From Pseudohalioglobus sediminis (GTDB lineage Bacteria; Pseudomonadota; Gammaproteobacteria; Pseudomonadales; Halieaceae): a DNA stretch of 64,000 nt. The notes beneath the pieces are model-generated. The model made no database searches. It saw only the letters and a list, made by a program, of their open reading frames with translations, and was not told the DNA's origin. Both the position numbers and the translations under genes were made by a program. Shown here piece after piece: positions 37,961-46,747 of this stretch. The DNA lies in the NCBI RefSeq assembly GCF_008370495.1, contig NZ_VTUX01000001.1, positions 806,001-870,000 of the forward strand, given 5' to 3'. Position 1 is the stretch's first letter. Every line of letters begins with the position of its first letter.

Positions 37961-38456
37961 GCCTGACCTGGGTCACGCCGCCCATCAACCAGTCCACGGC
38001 GATACGCACACCGCGACCGCCAGGCGCGGTGATGTCGATATCACCGCCAGTGGAGCCGCCCTCGGGATAAAAACGAATCACGCCGGCGGCGCCCTGGTTG
38101 ACCTCGCTGGCAGTGGTGACAGCCAGCGTAAAGTCATCGGGGAGAAGCAGGGTCTCGCCGGCGTATTCGACGCTGCCCTCGCGCGGTCGAAACAGGACGT
38201 CCTGTGCCCTGCCGGTATCCATGGCCTGCTGGCGCGCACCGCCGAGAGCGCTGAGGACATCACGTACCGACTGGCGATACTGGATGGATTCGTAAAAGCG
38301 CATGGAACCTGGCACCGTGACCGCAATGACCAGGCCGACGATGGCGATAGCCACCATCAGTTCCACCAGTGTGAACGCTCGCTGCCTGGCTCCTGCAAAA
38401 GGACCCGGCTTCGTGCCCGCTGCCAGGGCACGGGGTCTGTGAATGTAGCCAGTCAC
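37947..38456 (-). CDS. gspH: Minor pseudopilin GspH
   Basis: The 169-residue product has a long leader (about 27 residues) before AFTLVELMVAIAIVGLVIA. The residue at -1 is Ala (RQRA-FTLVE), not the usual Gly needed for best prepilin peptidase cleavage; Glu +5 is present. The globular part (SVRDVLSALGGARQQAMDTG, VLFRPREGSVEY) is typical of GspH. GTG 38456 is the only reasonable start after gspG (40-base gap), although no clear ribosome binding site precedes it. Confidence 0.85.
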   Translation of the reverse strand: MTGYIHRPRALAAGTKPGPFAGARQRAFTLVELMVAIAIVGLVIAVTVPGSMRFYESIQYRQSVRDVLSALGGARQQAMDTGRAQDVLFRPREGSVEYAGETLLLPDDFTLAVTTASEVNQGAAGVIRFYPEGGSTGGDIDITAPGGRGVRIAVDWLMGGVTQVRHEQP

Positions 38457-38496
38457 TGCAGGTTGCAACGGCGGCGGTAGCCGCAGGCGTCCCGGG

Positions 38497-38922
38497 CTAC
38501 TTCCAGTTGCCCACGTCGGCATCTTCGCCGTCACCACCGGGAGCCGCGTTGGCGCCGTAGGTAAAGATATCGACCTCGGCGTGCTCACCCGGATACTTAT
38601 ACTGGTACTCGTTGTTCCAGGGATCCATCGGCACATCGGACTTCAGATACGGCCCGTTCCACCCGGTCGCATTGGCCGGCTTTTTCACCAGGGCTTCAAG
38701 CCCCTCCGAGGTCGAGGGGAAACGCCCGACATCGAGCTTGTACATTTCCAGCGCCTGTTCCAGGTCCTTTATCTGGATACCGGCAGTCTTGGTCTTGGCG
38801 CCGCCCAGTTGATTCAGGACCTGGGGGCCCACCAGGCTCATCAGCAAGCCCAGAATGGCCAGCACCACCAGTAATTCCATCAGGGTAAAACCGGCTGTAT
38901 GTTGTCTCGTTCTACGCATCAT
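38497..38922 (-). CDS. gspG: Major pseudopilin GspG
   Basis: GspG polymerises into the pseudopilus. The 141-residue product has the leader MMRRTRQHTAG-FTLMELLVVLAILGLL (Gly -1, Glu +5) and the conserved GRFPSTSEGLEALVKKP and DPWNNEYQYKYPGEH, followed by a calcium-site-like loop ending near GDGEDADVGNWK. ATG 38922 has GAGG eight bases upstream and is preferred to the longer ATG 38949 frame. Confidence 0.96.
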   Translation of the reverse strand: MMRRTRQHTAGFTLMELLVVLAILGLLMSLVGPQVLNQLGGAKTKTAGIQIKDLEQALEMYKLDVGRFPSTSEGLEALVKKPANATGWNGPYLKSDVPMDPWNNEYQYKYPGEHAEVDIFTYGANAAPGGDGEDADVGNWK

Positions 38923-38958
38923 ATTCACGTCCTCAAAATTCTGCGGCACGCACTGTGC

Positions 38959-40164
38959 CTATACCGCCAGGTTATTCACTGACAGTATTCCCGACAGTAT
39001 GGCAATAATTATAACGGCGATGATAAAGCCCATGGTCAGGATCAACACCGGTTCCAGCAAAGCCAAACCGCGCTTCACGCCTGACTGCACGTGATCATCA
39101 AATACCTTGGCCAGCTCCAGCATCATCTGGTCCAGGCTGCCGGATTCCTCGCCCACCCGAATCATCTGAATGACCATCGGGGTAAACATCCCGGTCTCCT
39201 GCAGCGCCAGCGACATACGCTTGCCCGCCTTGACCGCCGGGGGCAGCACCTGCAGGGACTCGCGTATGACCCGGTTATCAACGGTATCGATGGCAATGGA
39301 GATCGCTTTCAACAGAGACACCCCGTTGCCCAATAAGGTTCCCACCGTTCTGGCAAATTTGGAAACTTCGAACTCAAAGATGATATTGCCAGCAAGGGGC
39401 AACGCCAGCATGCGCCTGTCCATCGCTGCACGCCCCTGCTCGGTCGCGCTCCAGTTGCGAAACATCACTACCGCGCCGCCCACCAGCAGCAACAGGAGCC
39501 ACCACCAGGACTTGAGGAAGTCAGCACCGGCCAGCACCCCCTGCGTCAGCACCGGCAGGGCATCGCCCATATCCTCGAACAGGCTTTCAAATTGCGGCAC
39601 CACAAAACCGAGCATGACCACCACCGAGAGCACCGCCACAACCAACAGGATCGCCGGGTAGATCAACGCCGATACCACGGTATCGCGATTGGCCTTGGCG
39701 TTTTCCAGATACTCCACCAGGCGATCGAGCACGGCAGAAAGATGGCCGCTGGCCTCGCCCGATCGCACCATGCTGATGTAGAAAGTCCCGAACAGTTCCT
39801 CATGCTGCTGCAGCGCAGAGGACAGGGGCTTGCCTCCCTTGACCGCTTTGAGCAAGTCGTTGAGCAGCAGGTGCATGGCCGGCTGCGCGGCCATATCGAT
39901 CAATACCTTCAGCGCCCGGTCCAGCGGCAGCCCGGCGCGCAATAACACGGCCAGCTCCGAGGTCATCGACAACACATCCTGGCGCGTGGGCTGCTTGCCG
40001 GCCGCCTTTTCGGTCTGCCCCAACTCACCGCCTGCCTCCAGCTTGAGCAGCGTAAGACCCTGTGAACGTAACTGGCGTGACGCCAGCTCCAGGCCATCGG
40101 CCTCTATAACACCCTGTCGCTGCTTGCCGTCGCGGCTGACCGCCTTGTAGGAAAAGGAAGCCAT
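38959..40164 (-). CDS. gspF: Type II secretion inner-membrane platform protein GspF
   Basis: The 401-residue polytopic protein has the duplicated GspF/PilC domain: LLRAGLPLDRALKVL and VRSGEASGHLSAVLDRLVEYLE in the first half, and TVGTLLGNGVSLLKAIS and MIRVGEESGSLDQMMLELA in the second. Three membrane segments are visible (about 170-190, 220-240, 375-395). It anchors the ATPase and the pseudopilus base. It starts four bases after gspE. Confidence 0.96.
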   Translation of the reverse strand: MASFSYKAVSRDGKQRQGVIEADGLELASRQLRSQGLTLLKLEAGGELGQTEKAAGKQPTRQDVLSMTSELAVLLRAGLPLDRALKVLIDMAAQPAMHLLLNDLLKAVKGGKPLSSALQQHEELFGTFYISMVRSGEASGHLSAVLDRLVEYLENAKANRDTVVSALIYPAILLVVAVLSVVVMLGFVVPQFESLFEDMGDALPVLTQGVLAGADFLKSWWWLLLLLVGGAVVMFRNWSATEQGRAAMDRRMLALPLAGNIIFEFEVSKFARTVGTLLGNGVSLLKAISIAIDTVDNRVIRESLQVLPPAVKAGKRMSLALQETGMFTPMVIQMIRVGEESGSLDQMMLELAKVFDDHVQSGVKRGLALLEPVLILTMGFIIAVIIIAILSGILSVNNLAV

Positions 40165-40167
40165 GGC

Positions 40168-41913
40168 TTATACGGTCAGCGCCTGGTCGGTGGCCAGTTC
40201 TACTGCCGCGGCATCCTCTTTGCGCAGGTCGTCGCTCTGGTCCTGGGTGACGCGCAGGACTTCTTCCATTGAAGTCAGGCCGGCAGCCACTTTGCGCAGG
40301 CCGTCTTCGTAAAGAGTGATCATGCCCTGGCGGCGCGCCGCCGCATGCAGCAGCGTTGCGTCGGCGCCGCTCATGATGACCCGGTGAATGTCTTCATCCA
40401 GCTGGAACAATTCGTGTATCGACGTTCGCCCGCTGTAGCCCGTTTCCATACAGTGCGCGCATCCCGCCGCCTGGTAAACCTCGTTCTGGCCCGCGGCGAG
40501 GAATGGCGCGATGCCGGAGCTCTTGATCGCCTCCGGAGACAGGGTCACGCGCTGCTTGCACTGGGAGCACAGGGTGCGCACCAGCCGCTGTGCCAGCACG
40601 CCGTTGACGGAGGAGGTGATCAGGTAGCGTTCTACCCCCATGTCCTCGAGCCGGGTAATCGCTCCGGCCGCGGTATTGGTGTGCAGAGTCGACAACACCA
40701 GGTGACCGGTTAGCGCCGACTGCACGCCGATCTGTGCGGTCTCGGTGTCGCGCATCTCACCAATCATGATGATGTCGGGGTCCTGGCGCAGGATTGAGCG
40801 CAGCGCCCGCGCGAATGTCAGCTCGATCTGGGATTGCACCTGTATCTGGTTGACGCCCTGCAGCTGGTATTCCACCGGGTCCTCAACGGTAATGATCTTC
40901 AGGTGGCTGGAATCCAGCGAGGCCAGGGACGCATACAGCGTGGTGGTCTTACCGGAACCGGTCGGCCCGGTCACCAGCAACACACCGTGCGGTCGCGCCA
41001 GCAGTTCACGATAGCGCCCCAGGGTATCTTCACTGAAGCCCATATCGGCAAGGCTCAAGCGAATACTCTCGCGATCGAGCACACGCATGACGATGCTTTC
41101 GCCATGCACAGTGGGAATGGTGGAGACACGCAAATCGAGTTCATGGCCTTTGACACGGGTCATGATGCGTCCATCCTGCGGCAGGCGCTGCTCGGCGATG
41201 TTCATATGCGATAACAACTTGATCCGCGATGCAATCGCCGCACTGAGATTGGGGGGTGGCGCGTCCTGGTGCTCCTGCAACACACCATCCACGCGATAAC
41301 GCAGGTGCAGGCCGTCTTCAAACGGCTCGATATGAATATCCGATGCCGACAGGTCCACCGCGCGGTGGATGATCTGGTTCACCAGTCGAATAACCGGCGC
41401 TTCACTGGCCAGGTCCCGCAGGTGCTCGATAAACTCGTCATCGCTCTGCCCGCCGAACTGGTCATCGATATCGCCCGCTTCGCCTTCTTCACCGGCCTGC
41501 AGATACAGCTGCAGCGCCCGGTTGATGTCGGATTCCAGGCCGAGGGCAATCGTCACCGGCTTGTCCAGAGCCATGGACAGGGCCTTGCTGAGGAAAGCAT
41601 CCTGCGGCACCGCTGCGGCGAAGTGAATGTGCTCGGCGTCTGCCTTGATCGGCACCACCGAGTTGGAAAACAGGAAATCCAGGGCCAGGCCGTCGAGGGC
41701 CAAAGGCTCTTCGGGGTAATCACCGGCGGCGTAGAGAGGAATATCGAGCTGCTGGCTGAGTACCTGGGCGAAGTCCAGTTCTGACACCAGGCCCAGCTTG
41801 ATAAGCACCTGGCCGAACATATCGCCCATTTCACTCTGGGCGAGCAGGGTGCGCTCCACGTCCCGCTCCGAAACCTTACCCTGCTCTACCAGCAATTCGC
41901 CGATTTTTTTCAT
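40168..41913 (-). CDS. gspE: Type II secretion ATPase GspE
   Basis: GspE powers pseudopilus assembly. The product of about 581 residues has an N-terminal MshEN/N1E domain (about 1-150, KKIGELLVEQGKVSERDVE), DIHIEPFEDGLHLRYRVDG, Walker A GPTGSGKTTTLYASL, the Asp box ITVEDPVEYQL, Walker B region LRQDPDIIMIGEMRD, and a zinc tetracysteine motif (CSQC ... CAHC). ATG 41913 is chosen by family alignment; ATG 41934 would add seven residues. It is the first gene of the gspEFGHIJKLMCD operon. A possible -10 (TACAAT, 41985-41980 on the minus strand) lies upstream. Confidence 0.96.
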   Translation of the reverse strand: MKKIGELLVEQGKVSERDVERTLLAQSEMGDMFGQVLIKLGLVSELDFAQVLSQQLDIPLYAAGDYPEEPLALDGLALDFLFSNSVVPIKADAEHIHFAAAVPQDAFLSKALSMALDKPVTIALGLESDINRALQLYLQAGEEGEAGDIDDQFGGQSDDEFIEHLRDLASEAPVIRLVNQIIHRAVDLSASDIHIEPFEDGLHLRYRVDGVLQEHQDAPPPNLSAAIASRIKLLSHMNIAEQRLPQDGRIMTRVKGHELDLRVSTIPTVHGESIVMRVLDRESIRLSLADMGFSEDTLGRYRELLARPHGVLLVTGPTGSGKTTTLYASLASLDSSHLKIITVEDPVEYQLQGVNQIQVQSQIELTFARALRSILRQDPDIIMIGEMRDTETAQIGVQSALTGHLVLSTLHTNTAAGAITRLEDMGVERYLITSSVNGVLAQRLVRTLCSQCKQRVTLSPEAIKSSGIAPFLAAGQNEVYQAAGCAHCMETGYSGRTSIHELFQLDEDIHRVIMSGADATLLHAAARRQGMITLYEDGLRKVAAGLTSMEEVLRVTQDQSDDLRKEDAAAVELATDQALTV

Positions 41914-42012
41914 CGCCCACCCGAGCCGCTGCATAAAAATTAGCCACGCATCAATAACATACGTGGCCGAGACCGCGCCATTGTAGCACAGCGCTTGGAG
42001 TGCAAAGTTCGG

Positions 42013-42040
42013 TAAAAGTTCGGGGCAGGAGCGCCCCGAA
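42013..42040 (-). terminator. Terminator of the steroid-degradation operon
   Basis: On the minus strand, ten bases after the thiolase stop, the eight-base stem TTCGGGGC / GCCCCGAA with a six-base loop is followed by CTTTT. It separates the catabolic operon from gspE. Confidence 0.82.
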
Positions 42041-42049
42041 GTGGAGAAA

Positions 42050-43252
42050 TCAGAGGATTTCGAAGAGACCGGCCGCGCCCATTCCGCCGCCGATGCACAT
42101 GGTGACTACCGCCAGTTTGGCCCCCCGGCGCCGGCCCTCGAGCAGGACGTGGCCAACCATACGGGCCCCGCTCATGCCAAAAGGATGCCCGATGGAAATG
42201 GAGCCACCGTTGACATTGAGCTTGTCGTTGTCGATACCCAGTTCATCGCGGCAATGGATCACCTGGCAGGCGAAAGCCTCGTTCAACTCCCACAGGTCGA
42301 TGTCATCCACAGTCAGGCCGTGGCGCTGCAGCAGCTTGGGCACCGCAAACACGGGGCCGATACCCATCTCGTCGGACTTGCAACCGGCGACGGCGAGGCC
42401 GCGATACAGGCCCAGGGGCGCCAGGCCTTTCTGCTCGGCGAGCCTGGAATCCATCACCACACAGGCGGAGGCGCCATCGGACAGCTGGGAAGAGTTTCCG
42501 GCGGTAATAAAACGGCCTTCCTTGACCCAGTGACCGTCTTTCCATACTGGCTCCAGGGCGGCCAGGCTTTCCAGGGTGGTCGAGGGGCGATTGCAGTCAT
42601 CGCGGTCCACCACCACGTCCTCGTAGGTGGTTTCTTTGGTTTCCCTGTTGAAGACGGACCTGGTGGCATTCATCGCCACGATCTCGTCATCGAACAGGCC
42701 CGCCTGTTGCGCCGCGGCGGTGCGCTGCTGGCTCTGCAGTGAGTAGATATCCTGTGCCTCGCGGCTGATGTTGTAGCGCTCGGAAACCACTTCCGCAGTT
42801 TCCAGCATAGGCATGTAGGCGGTGGGATCAATCTGGGTAACCGTTTTGGAGACGTTGCGATAGCTGTTCTTGTGCTTGGTCTGCACCAGCGAAATCGACT
42901 CCACGCCACCCGCTACCGCGATGTCGTACTCATTGCACATAATGCTCTTGGCAGCAGTGGCAATCGACATCAGCCCTGAGGAGCACTGGCGCTCTATGGA
43001 CATACCCGCAACAGTCTCGGGCAAACCTCCCGCGATGGCGCTCAGGCGACCGATATTATAGGCCTGGGTGCCCTGCTGGGCCGCCGCACCGAAAATGCAG
43101 TCGTCCACTTCTGCCGGGTCGATGCCCGCGCGTTCGACTGCCGCGCGCACCACATGACCGCCCATAGCCGGGGCTTCCGTATCGTTGAAACCGCCGCGGA
43201 ATGACTTGGCAAGGCCGGTTCTGGCGGTAGATACGATCACTGCGTCTCTCAT
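42050..43252 (-). CDS. Thiolase (acetyl-CoA acyltransferase family)
   Basis: The 400-residue product has the three thiolase motifs: catalytic Cys in SIERQCSSGLMSI, NGGSISIGHPFGMSGARM with the active-site His, and TMCIGGGMGAAGLFE with the second Cys. It is distinct from the FadA6-like thiolase at 47938. As the last gene of the steroid ring-degradation operon it may cleave the beta-keto acyl-CoA formed from the HIP propionyl side chain or a late C/D-ring product; this is inference from context. ATG 43252 has AGGAG seven bases upstream. Confidence 0.9.
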   Translation of the reverse strand: MRDAVIVSTARTGLAKSFRGGFNDTEAPAMGGHVVRAAVERAGIDPAEVDDCIFGAAAQQGTQAYNIGRLSAIAGGLPETVAGMSIERQCSSGLMSIATAAKSIMCNEYDIAVAGGVESISLVQTKHKNSYRNVSKTVTQIDPTAYMPMLETAEVVSERYNISREAQDIYSLQSQQRTAAAQQAGLFDDEIVAMNATRSVFNRETKETTYEDVVVDRDDCNRPSTTLESLAALEPVWKDGHWVKEGRFITAGNSSQLSDGASACVVMDSRLAEQKGLAPLGLYRGLAVAGCKSDEMGIGPVFAVPKLLQRHGLTVDDIDLWELNEAFACQVIHCRDELGIDNDKLNVNGGSISIGHPFGMSGARMVGHVLLEGRRRGAKLAVVTMCIGGGMGAAGLFEIL

Positions 43253-43319
43253 GGTTTTTCTCCTTTGGTTGGTGCGTACGGATAGCCGGGCGCGCAAGCA
43301 GTAAATTGTGTTGCGTAGG

Positions 43320-44111
43320 TCAGGCGCGCTGACTGGAACAGGATACGATTTCGCCTGTCATGTAGCTTGAATAGTCGGAGGCCAGGAACATCATCACATT
43401 GGCCACTTCCCATGCTTCGGCCGCGCGCCCGTAGGCTTCTTTCGATTCCAGTTCCTGCAGTAGTTCCTCGGATGCGGATTTGCGCAGCATCGGGTGCAGC
43501 ACAATAGACGGCGAAACGGCGTTGATGCGCACATCAAACTCCGCTGCCTCCAGCGCCGCACAGCGGGTCAGGGCCATCACACCCGCCTTGGCAGCGGCGT
43601 AATGGGCCTGCTCTTTCTGCGCGCGCCAGCCCAACACCGAGGCGTTGTTGACAATAACGCCGCCCTGCCCTCGCGCCTTCATGACTTTCATCATGTAACG
43701 GGTCATGCGCATGGTGCCGTTGAGGGTGACATCAATCACCTTGTGCCACTCGTCGTCTTCCATCTCGATCAGGGCCCTGGAGGTACCCAGCCCGGCGTTG
43801 TTGATGAGGATATCCACACCATCGACCTGCTGCTCGGCAAAATCGACCAGCGCCTGCACGTCGTCTTCGACGGCGACGTTGCCCACCTTGCCGTACACTT
43901 CCTGCAGGCCACTGTCCTCTTTCAGTTTGGCAACGGCAGCGTCGAGTCGTCCCGGATGGATATCACTCAGCACAATTGCCCGGGCGCCCTCTTCCGCTGC
44001 GCGCACTGCTGCGGAAAAACCGATTCCCGCCCCGGCGGCGGCGGTGATCAATACGGTTTTGCCTTTTATCAGACCGTGACCGGCCACGTATTCAGGTGCT
44101 TTCAAATTCAT
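43320..44111 (-). CDS. ipdF: IpdF-like short-chain dehydrogenase (steroid C/D-ring pathway)
   Basis: The 263-residue SDR starts NLKAPEYVAGHGLIKGKTVLIT, with a variant cofactor loop TAAAGAGIGFSAA, NNAGLGTS, the catalytic Ser/Tyr/Lys set NNASVLGWRAQ and HYAAAKAGVMALTRC, and AVSPSIVLHPML. These match my memory of Mycobacterium tuberculosis IpdF (Rv3559c), including the rare GWRAQxxQxHYAAAKAGVMALTRC block. IpdF oxidises the 5-hydroxyl of the indene-carboxyl-CoA intermediate to the ketone before ring opening. It lies next to fadE30, as in mycobacteria. Confidence 0.87.
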   Translation of the reverse strand: MNLKAPEYVAGHGLIKGKTVLITAAAGAGIGFSAAVRAAEEGARAIVLSDIHPGRLDAAVAKLKEDSGLQEVYGKVGNVAVEDDVQALVDFAEQQVDGVDILINNAGLGTSRALIEMEDDEWHKVIDVTLNGTMRMTRYMMKVMKARGQGGVIVNNASVLGWRAQKEQAHYAAAKAGVMALTRCAALEAAEFDVRINAVSPSIVLHPMLRKSASEELLQELESKEAYGRAAEAWEVANVMMFLASDYSSYMTGEIVSCSSQRA

Positions 44112-44122
44112 CGTGTAGACCT

Positions 44123-45325
44123 CTACTTGGCCGGCATGCGCGGTTCCTTGGGCATACCCAGGCCGCGCTCGGCGATAATGTTACGTTGGATCTGGTTGGT
44201 ACCGCCGTAAATGGTATCGGAGCGCACGAACAGATACATGGACTGCAAACGGCTGAGCTCGTAAGGCGCGTCTTCCAGTATTTCACACTCGGGGCCCATC
44301 ACGTCCATGGCCAGCTCTCCCAGGCTGCGATGCCAGGTGGCCCAGAACAGCTTGTAGATCAGCGCCTCTTTCTGCAGCGAACCATCGGAACCGCTCTGCC
44401 CCGATAGCATGCGCATGGCGTTGTAACGCATGATCTTGAGTTCCGTGTGTGCCCTGGCGATACGCTGGCGGATCACCGGGTCCCGTGCGGAACCATTCTC
44501 TCGTGCCAGTGCAACCACCTGGTCGAACTCGTTCTGAAACTGCATCTGCTGGCCCAGGGTGGACACACCCCGCTCGAAGCCCAGCAGCCCCATGGCCACT
44601 TTCCAGCCGTCGCCCGGCGCACCGACGATATCGCTGGCATCACACTCGGCGCCGTCAAAAAACACTTCGTTGAACTCGGAGGTCCCGGTGATCTGCTCGA
44701 TGGGGCGCACTTCGATACCGGGCTGGTCCATCTTGACCAGGAAAAAACCCAGGCCCTTGTGAGCGACCGAGTCGGGATCGGTGCGGGCAATCACAAAGCA
44801 GTAATCGGATTCATGCGCCAGCGAGGTCCACACTTTCTGGCCATCGATAATCCACTTGTTGCTGGCCTCATCGAAACGCGCTTTGGTCTTCACGTTGGCA
44901 AGGTCAGAACCCGCCCCGGGTTCCGAGTAGCCCTGGCACCAGAGTTCGGTGCCGGCAACAATGCCGGGAAGATATTTTTGCTGTTGTTCCGTGGTGCCGA
45001 AGGCAATTAGCGTAGGACCGGTCAACCCTTCACCAATATGGCCGACCCGGCCCGGTGCCCCGGCACGGGCATACTCTTCAAAGAAAATCACCTGCTGTTC
45101 GATGGAGCAGCCGCGACCGCCGAACTCCCTGGGCCAGCCGACGCAGGTCCAGCCGCCCTCGGCCAGTTTCTTTTCCCACTGCTGGCGTTCCTGCGGATAG
45201 GTGTGTTCATCACCCGGGCCACCGCGGTATTTGAGCCTGGCGAATTCGCCGGTGAGATTCTGGTTCAGCCAGGTGGCAATTTCTTCGCGAAAGCGTTCGT
45301 CTTCGGCACTGAAACTCAACTTCAT
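44123..45325 (-). CDS. fadE30: FadE30-like acyl-CoA dehydrogenase
   Basis: The 400-residue flavoprotein has EFARLKYRGGPGDEHTYPQE, CVGWPREFGGRG, LWCQGYSEPGAGSDLANV, QKVWTSLAHESDYCFVIART and TGTSEFNEVFFDGAE, all close to Rv3560c (FadE30), which oxidises HIP-CoA at the propionyl side chain. At the usual catalytic position (YEGT in medium-chain enzymes) the sequence is YGGTNQIQRNIIAE, lacking Glu, as I recall for FadE30. The start overlaps the stop of the preceding dehydrogenase gene (ATGA), suggesting a partnered complex. Confidence 0.88.
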   Translation of the reverse strand: MKLSFSAEDERFREEIATWLNQNLTGEFARLKYRGGPGDEHTYPQERQQWEKKLAEGGWTCVGWPREFGGRGCSIEQQVIFFEEYARAGAPGRVGHIGEGLTGPTLIAFGTTEQQQKYLPGIVAGTELWCQGYSEPGAGSDLANVKTKARFDEASNKWIIDGQKVWTSLAHESDYCFVIARTDPDSVAHKGLGFFLVKMDQPGIEVRPIEQITGTSEFNEVFFDGAECDASDIVGAPGDGWKVAMGLLGFERGVSTLGQQMQFQNEFDQVVALARENGSARDPVIRQRIARAHTELKIMRYNAMRMLSGQSGSDGSLQKEALIYKLFWATWHRSLGELAMDVMGPECEILEDAPYELSRLQSMYLFVRSDTIYGGTNQIQRNIIAERGLGMPKEPRMPAK

Positions 45326-46494
45326 GATACGTTCTCCTGATCCAGCAACAGCGCGGCCAGGCGCTCGCGATGTTGGGCCCCGTCGCCGAGCAGGTGCTCA
45401 GATGACTTCGCGCGCTTGAAATACAGGTGCACGTCGTACTCCCAGGTAAAACCCACGCCGCCGAACAATTGCAGGGTATCGCCCGCCACGGCGAAATAGG
45501 CATCCGAGCTGTAGGCCTTGGCGACGCTGGCGGCCTCGGGCAACTCGGCGGCCAGTTCGCCGCCAACAAGCGCCTCCTGGGCCACGCAGGCGGCATAGTA
45601 GACGCCTGAACGCGCAACTTCTGTCTGCAGCATCATATCCGCGGCCTTGTGTTTCACCGCCTGGAAACTGGCGATGGGACGGTTGAACTGCACCCGCTCG
45701 GACGTGTAATCGACAGTCATGTCCAGTAGCTGCTGGCAACCACCCACCTGCTCTGCGGCCAGCGCCACGGCAGCCAGGTCGATCACCTGCGCCAGCGCAT
45801 GCCAACCCTTGCCGGCCTCGCCAAGCAGGGCATCGGCAGCGAGAGAGACATCGCTGAGTTGGATGGCGGCCTGCTTGCGCGCCTGATCCATGGTCGGCAG
45901 CCAGGTCCTGCCGACACCGGCGCTGTCGGCGGGCAGCAGGAACAGGCTGATGCCCTCCTCTGCCTCACTACCCTCTTCCCTCGCCGCCACCACCAGCAGC
46001 TCTGCGCTGTGGCCATCGATCACGTAGCGGTAGTCTCCGTTGAGCAGAAACGCGTCGCCCGTGCGGCGGTAGGTGGCGGTAATGCTGCTCGCGTCCCAGA
46101 TGCGACTGCCGCCGTTGAAGGCCAGGGTGGCAGTCAGGCCGCGCTCACAGAGCTGGCCGAGCCAGTGCGACTTCTGCTCTTCACTGCCCGCCAGCAGCAG
46201 GGCATTGCCTGCCATGCAGACGGTGGCAAAGAATGGCGAACACAACAGGTAGCGACCCATCTGCTCCATCATCGCCACCACTTCTATATAGCCCAGGCCC
46301 ATGCCGCCGTGGGCTTCGGGTACATGAATCGCCTGCCAGTACATTTCCCCGCAGATACGCTGCCACAGCTCGGGGTCGTAGCCCTGCTCTGTTGCCATGG
46401 CGCGGCGCACCGCCTCGCTGGTGGACACTTCCGCCAGGAAAGCTGCCGCGGTATCGCGGATCATCTCCTGCTCTTCAGTAAATGCAAAATCCAT
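45322..46494 (-). CDS. Acyl-CoA dehydrogenase, small-subunit type
   Basis: The 390-residue product has MDFAFTEEQEMIRDTAAAFL, EAHGGMGLGYIEVVAMMEQMG, YTSERVQFNRPIASFQAVKH and LQLFGGVGFTWEYDVHLYFKR. The last motif marks the FadE29/FadE32-type subunit found in heterotetrameric steroid dehydrogenases. Translational coupling with the FadE30-like gene suggests an alpha2beta2 partner, though FadE30 itself is not known to me to need one. It begins after a repeat-containing gap of 253 bases. Confidence 0.82.
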   Translation of the reverse strand: MDFAFTEEQEMIRDTAAAFLAEVSTSEAVRRAMATEQGYDPELWQRICGEMYWQAIHVPEAHGGMGLGYIEVVAMMEQMGRYLLCSPFFATVCMAGNALLLAGSEEQKSHWLGQLCERGLTATLAFNGGSRIWDASSITATYRRTGDAFLLNGDYRYVIDGHSAELLVVAAREEGSEAEEGISLFLLPADSAGVGRTWLPTMDQARKQAAIQLSDVSLAADALLGEAGKGWHALAQVIDLAAVALAAEQVGGCQQLLDMTVDYTSERVQFNRPIASFQAVKHKAADMMLQTEVARSGVYYAACVAQEALVGGELAAELPEAASVAKAYSSDAYFAVAGDTLQLFGGVGFTWEYDVHLYFKRAKSSEHLLGDGAQHRERLAALLLDQENVS

Positions 46495-46558
46495 GGTTAC
46501 TCCATCGCTCTTACGAGCCGTTTACACTGTTCGACCCGTCGTCTTTCCTGCCTGCCCC

Positions 46559-46629
46559 GTCGTCCCCGCGCAGGCGGGGACCCAGAAATCCTTTAAAGCC
46601 CGCTGGATCCCCGCCTGCGCGGGGATGAC
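46559..46629. repeat. REP-like inverted repeat, 71 bp (copy 1)
   Basis: Two GC-rich arms face each other: CGTCCCCGCGCAGGCGGGGA at 46561-46580 and TCCCCGCCTGCGCGGGGATG near 46608-46627, with a short A/T-richer centre. Each arm is itself a small hairpin. The same element occurs at 47764-47834. It occupies the gap between two operon genes; the rest of 46495-46747 holds no gene. Confidence 0.85.
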
Positions 46630-46747
46630 GGGAGCTCGCTCGATAACGGGGACTCGCTGGATGAGGAATCTCGCTGCAGTACGAGAGCTCCTTGAATGAC
46701 GCAAGCACCTTGAGTTGACGAGGGCTCACGTGCGCAGCGACTCACTG

